A stretch of DNA of 64,000 nucleotides, from the NCBI GenBank assembly GCA_030737875.1, contig CM060912.1, positions 129,589,993 through 129,653,992 on the forward strand, in the 5' to 3' direction. Both the position numbers and the translations under genes were made by a program. Positions 59,600 through 64,000 of the stretch are shown here, one piece after another (position 1 is the first letter of the stretch; the number at the start of each line of letters is the position of its first letter). Origin of the DNA: Allium sativum. Lineage: Eukaryota; Streptophyta; Magnoliopsida; Asparagales; Amaryllidaceae. Below the pieces are notes generated by a model. That model searched no databases, had not been told where the DNA came from, and saw only the letters and a program-made list of their open reading frames with translations.

Positions 59600-59975
59600 A
59601 TTCAACAAATGAATATATTCTTTAACACATGAATTTATATTTTTATTCAAAACATGAATATATATTTTATTCAACACATGATTTTATATTTTTATTCAAC
59701 ACATGAATATATATTTTATTCAACACATGAATTTTCTTTTATTCAACACATGACTATATATTTTATTCAACACATGAATTTATATTTTTATTCAACACAT
59801 GAATATTTATTCCGTTCAACACATGAATTTTCTTTTATTCAACACATGAATTTTTATTCTATTCAACACATGAATTTTTATTCAACACATGAAATTTTAT
59901 TCTATTCAACACATAAATTTTTATTCTATTCAACACATGAATTTTCTTTCTATTCAACACATGAATTTTCTTTTA
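59600..59975. repeat. CAACACATGAA tandem array (D, 5' LTR)
   Basis: About 16 units, more than the ~13 in the other LTR, so the array has changed copy number since insertion. The 154-codon frame over it (59654-60118) is not a gene. Confidence 0.85.
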
Positions 59976-62679
59976 TCATATTCCTTATTTTCCAAATTGG
60001 AAAGAGGCCTAAAGAATTACCATATAATGTTAATTATATGGATTCCCTACAACTCATGTATATAATAGCAATGATAAATAATCAACCATCATCCAAAGTG
60101 CACCACACAACTACATAAGCATTAAATATAAATAATTAACGCTTACATAGTCAGTCATCCCATCGATTGATATACAACTAAACAATCGGGATTAGTGTAC
60201 GTCAAATATCATCCCAATACCCATATGGGGTTTCAAATCAACAAACACAGATTTTTATTTGTGCAGTTGGGCGATGTGTAAAATTTATCATCCCAATCAA
60301 TGTCAGTCAAATAGGTGTACATAAACTAATCGTCTGTTTTGTAAATGAATATTTTTTATTCACATTCACGTTAAAAATTATATTTTTAACGATAACTAAT
60401 TTATTTCAACACATGAATATATATTTCATTCAACACATCACAATCAATTTTCACCACACAACAAAATCAAATAAGTCGTCCATGGTCTATGGACAACGGG
60501 TGTCGGGTGCTGCTAAGCACCGTCTGCATCCTAGTATATATTTCAAACTAGAAATTAAAGTAAAAGTGAGGAGTTCTCTCCTAGAAGCTAAACCAAAAGC
60601 CGCAACTCTTTTTATGTAGAAAATCTTCGCCGTGTTTTTAACATAATCTGTTTTCACACAGTTGTATTAAAAAATCATATTTTTATTTCGCTACATAAAT
60701 AAAAATCATATTTTGATCTTTCAAAGAATATTTCCATGCCATACACTTGTTAAAAATTATATTTTTAACTTGCCAAAGAGATTTTCTTAATACAATAAAA
60801 ATCATATCTTCATAGCGACAAAAATTATTTCTTTATACCGTTAAAAATCATTCCTTTATACATCAAAAGATCCTAACTTTATACATTAAAAATCTCGACT
60901 TTATATGATAAAAATCTCGAGTTTATATGATAAAAATCTCATTTTTAAATCGCTCCTTTATATTTTTAAAAATATAATGTTTCCCTTAATAAAAATATAA
61001 TCCTTACATTATATGAATCATAACTTTACCTCACCTTCAAGATGATAAAAATCGTATTTTTACTTCGCTTCATACAAAATTAAAATCGGATTTTTATTTC
61101 TCCTACACATGTAAAAACTCTATTTTTATCTTACTCAAAATAATATTTCACACCTACGATAAAAATTATATTTTTATCTAATTAGAAATAATATTTTTGT
61201 CTACTAAAAATAATATTTTCATGTCTCTATTATATTGAAAAATCAAACCTTTTCTATCATAAAAGTATGGTCTTTTCATTTATAACAATCTAAACTTTCA
61301 ACATATAAAGATTCAAACTTTTAACATATAAAAATTTAACCTTTTATCATGTAAAGATTCAATCTTTTATCATGTAAAAATTCATATTATTCATTTTTAT
61401 AACTGAAATTAAAATCAAATTATAAGAACTCACTGATTTTGGCTTCTATGGTTGGAGGAAAGGTTGCTCACGTTGATTGGGGGAAAGGGGGAGCGTCAAC
61501 ATCGAGGTGGTGGCCAGTACGGCCGGTGGCGGGCCCTTAGTTGATCGGAGGCGCTGTTTTTTTTTTGGTGTAGAGGTTTGGGATGGGGTCAGATTGGAGA
61601 AGAAGGAGGAGGACGAGGTGGCGGTGGCGAGGCACGACGGCGCACCCTGGGGGGGGGGGAGGCGACGATAGGCGTCGACGGTGATTTAGGGATTCAACGA
61701 ATTTTTCTTTTTATATTTGTGAACGTGAATGAATGGAGAAAGGAGAAGGTAAGTGGAGGGGGTTTTGTGTAAACTTATGTTATTATTTATTTTAAATATT
61801 ATTTTATTCTCCAAAAAGTTGACTTTATATTTCAACTCCAAATGAAACCCAACGACTATTGCCCCTAACCAAATACCCCCATTCCGAACCCAATGGAATA
61901 TGCCCCGTACGCCAATTCGCTAGTTATGATCAGTTTCCGTTCAAAATAAAATTTAAATCTATATATTCAATTTTTAACAAACATTTAAATTTACTGGGGC
62001 CACATACTGATACTAAAAATTCCCGAAAAATATTTTCTAGCTTCGTATTGACGATACGGTCCCAACAAAACTAATTTCATCAAATTGTGGGCTCGTTTGA
62101 AAAATGCCCATTTTCTGGTTGATCCAAATTGACTGAAACTGCCAAAACACGTTTTCTTTCACCACGCCCACATATTGATTCAGAAATTATGAATTTTGGA
62201 ATCTAGTAATAAATTGACATGCCGGATCCAACAAAGGTGGTTTCGTCGAAAACGAAGGTCATTTGCAAAATTCCCATTTTAAGGGCCAAAATTCCATAGC
62301 GACTATTCTGAATTTTCAACTGGACGTTACTTTTTATTCCCGCAATGAAATTTCAATTTTTCGGATTCATTGAAAAGATATTTTAAAATAGATTCAAATA
62401 TTTTTGGTTTCACTAAAATCCGGTTTATTTTGAATCATGTACACCCATTTGAGCTTTGAAATCGAATTTTCGAACTACCGCGCCATTTTCAATTCCTTTT
62501 ATAATTATAAATAATTATTTATATTCTAACGTCGATTCAAATAAATATATACATTCTAATTCTATTCAAAATAAATTTCTCGTCGTTATTATTTAAAATA
62601 ATTCATTTTAAATCTTCAAAATTCATTAAAATTGCAAAAATAAAAATTTTAAATTGGCTCAGATTTCCGGGTTATTACA

Positions 62680-63049
62680 CTATTTATCATTTATTCTTTG
62701 ACTGTGATGTATCCTACCCAATTCTGGCTGCAATTAGTGCTCATTTGCTTGGTCTCATTCCTGTTTTTCACCAATTTTTGACTGCTGGCAATATAGTTCT
62801 ATTAACCCTTCACTTGATTCCTTCCTAGCCATTTATTGTTGGTGTATTTGGAAAGAGATAAATGCTTCAGCTTTTGATAAACCTCAAAAAAAATTCGATG
62901 GTATTTGTAGACTCATTGTTCATCTCTTTCAAACTTGGATAGGTTCTTCAACATCGGCTCGCTTCAGACTAGCTATTCCACTGCCGACAGTTTTGCAGAA
63001 TTTATGGGTTCTAATCAAGGAAGCTCAAGCCCTGACTTGCGCTGAATGA
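62680..63049 (+). pseudogene. LINE (L1-type) ORF2 C-terminal fragment, downstream part
   Basis: Continues the LINE after element D. HLFFDCD (62692 on) supplies the H and C that complete the CxxC...HxxxxC zinc site begun at 50698. After one frameshift near 62775 the frame reads YCWCIWKEINASAFDKP, the 'W.IWKERN...F' hallmark of plant LINE C-termini, then a FQTWIG stretch, and ends at TGA (63047-63049). Confidence 0.85.
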
Positions 63050-63239
63050 CTATCTCATTTTGAGGGACACTTTTGCTTGGATGGTATGGTTGTGTCTTAT
63101 GATGGTCAGTTTATCTATGTAAATTAATGAATGTTGTACTATGCACACAATCTGGTTGTAGGTTTTTGCTGGTTTTAACTGCTTGCATCTATGGATACTG
63201 CTATAATCTCCACTAGTTGGGCTTGTCAACAGGTTTAAT

Positions 63240-63273
<34 letters not shown>
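63050..63273 (+). other. LINE 3' UTR and TA tail
   Basis: About 190 bp of T/G-rich untranslated DNA and a (TA)n tract at 63243-63273. No poly(A) tail is visible. A possible but imperfect target repeat is AATCATTTCATG (about 50195) versus AATCATCTATG after the TA tract. Confidence 0.5.
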
Positions 63274-63277
<4 letters not shown>

Positions 63278-64000
63278 CATCTATGTAGCTCCATGCAACA
63301 CATTCGTCTTCCTAAAAAACACTATAAGCGGGATAACGACACAACCTTTTAAATCCCTCGAATAGTCTAAATCATCATCAATGGAAACTTATCTCAATCA
63401 ATAACCAATTTGGTTTCCATCAATTCCAATTAAATTAACTGGAAGATTCTGATTCAAGTTAATCATTATTAATGACTCAATTACTAACTAAAAGTCCAAA
63501 TTCCTTTATATTTCAATAAAGGTTTGGTTAAATATCAAATCTAGATTTTCCAAAGGATTCGTAAATTTTCAAAACTTGATATTTTCTTTCCAAAATACTT
63601 TTAAAATTATTTATTATGATTTATCAAGATTTTTCCGCATTTCTGACTTATAAATTAATCATTCCACATTTAAATATTTAAATTAATATTTAAATCATTA
63701 AAATAATATTATTTTCCAAAAATAATCATTTTAAACTCAAAATTGGCTTATGCCTATTATAAAAATAAATAAGAACATTAAAATAATAATAACACAAATT
63801 CAGGTACCTTTACTATGCAAACCCAACTTCAATTTACTATTTATGGTAAAATCGATTTACTATTCATTTAAACATTTGAAAAGCCATAACTTTTTCTTAA
63901 CTTGTTCAAAACTAGTGCGTTCTTTTACAAAAGTTCATTGTTATGAACTCAAATTCATTTTCGGAAATAGTTGGAGCTTAAATTCAAACTTATATTTTCT
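63274..64000 (-). repeat. Presumed continuation of element E LTR
   Basis: AT-rich DNA resembling the LTR style of C, D and E (for example CCAATTAAATTAACTGG). No gene. It runs off the window. Confidence 0.4.

Larger units (their letters stand above)
50699..62679 (-). mobile_element. Element D: giant-LTR retrotransposon inserted in the LINE
   Basis: 12.0-kb minus-strand element. In its own direction it has a 5' LTR (62679-58076, 4604 bp), an interior (58075-57037, 1039 bp) and a 3' LTR (57036-50699, 6338 bp). Flanks are CAATA (50694-50698) and CTATT (62680-62684), a 5-bp duplication with two mismatches. Removing D and one duplication copy restores the LINE zinc-finger reading frame. D is closely related to C but distinct. 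No gag or pol. Confidence 0.88.
58076..62679 (-). repeat. Element D 5' LTR (4.6 kb, rearranged end)
   Basis: From about 58314 onward it matches the 3' LTR from about 52713. The 2.0 kb that should precede this, including the hairpin series, are missing and replaced by module X (58076-58300). Landmarks: CAACACATGAA array 59600-59975, donor-like hairpin 60566-60580, palindrome array 60650-61390, GC block 61435-61690. Confidence 0.85.
48288..64000 (-). mobile_element. Element E: giant-LTR retrotransposon, end inside window
   Basis: An LTR on the minus strand begins (plus view) TGTGATGACCCG at 48288. By eye it resembles the ends of C and D: hairpins H3 and H1, a block near 49370-49470 with CCGAAGGCACTTG, and AT-rich sequence. 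A LINE fragment containing element D interrupts it from about 50200 to 63270. It seems to continue to the window edge, so its other end is unseen. Confidence 0.6.

Noticed and set aside
59654..60118. 154-codon open frame rich in IQHMN/YSTHE repeats
   Set aside because: It is created by the CAACACATGAA tandem array. Copy number and frame differ in the other LTR (54175-54363), so no protein is conserved.

Overview
This 64 kb window is AT-rich plant nuclear DNA made almost entirely of nested LTR retrotransposons. I find no intact host gene. Plant origin is inferred from several signs. Primer-binding sites match plant initiator tRNA-Met (TGGTATCAGAGC). Polypurine tracts are preceded by the TTTCGAGGACGAAA motif known from plant Ty3/gypsy (Tekay/Del-type) elements. 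LTRs begin TGTAACGACCC. There is also a plant L1-type LINE with a zf-RVT domain, and a Harbinger-like MITE. The species cannot be named from this.

The main content is a group of related elements with very long LTRs (4.6 to 6.3 kb) and a very short non-coding interior (about 1.0 to 1.5 kb). They are named A to F here. Element B (628-39410, + strand) is the oldest host of the left part. Element A (6054-19275, +) sits in B's interior and has 6.07 and 6.04 kb LTRs and a perfect 5-bp target duplication (AATTA). Element C (23817-36950, - strand) sits in the palindrome array of B's 3' LTR. F (40608-43622, -) is a partial A-family LTR. In the right part, D (50699-62679, -) splits the zinc-finger region of a LINE ORF2 remnant. 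That LINE remnant appears to lie in the LTR of E (48288 to beyond 64000, -). E in turn interrupts or abuts an older decayed element G (about 45.7-48.3 kb). A 617-bp Harbinger-type MITE (45119-45735) and a minisatellite (43.95-44.93 kb) lie between the two nests.

The LTRs share a layout although most of their sequence has diverged: a TATA box or GC-rich leader, a GTGAG splice-donor-like hairpin, an array of short palindromic units, then a series of hairpins about 380 to 440 bp before the LTR end, and sometimes an AATAAA signal. Several hairpin arms differ between families in a pair-preserving way. That is the most unusual signal in the window and suggests a conserved structured RNA made from the LTR itself. 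No element here encodes gag or pol, so movement would need proteins from an autonomous partner elsewhere (inference).

Nearly all open reading frames are chance products of the arrays, such as the asparagine/phenylalanine/histidine-rich frames over the CAACACATGAA repeats. They are not annotated as genes.
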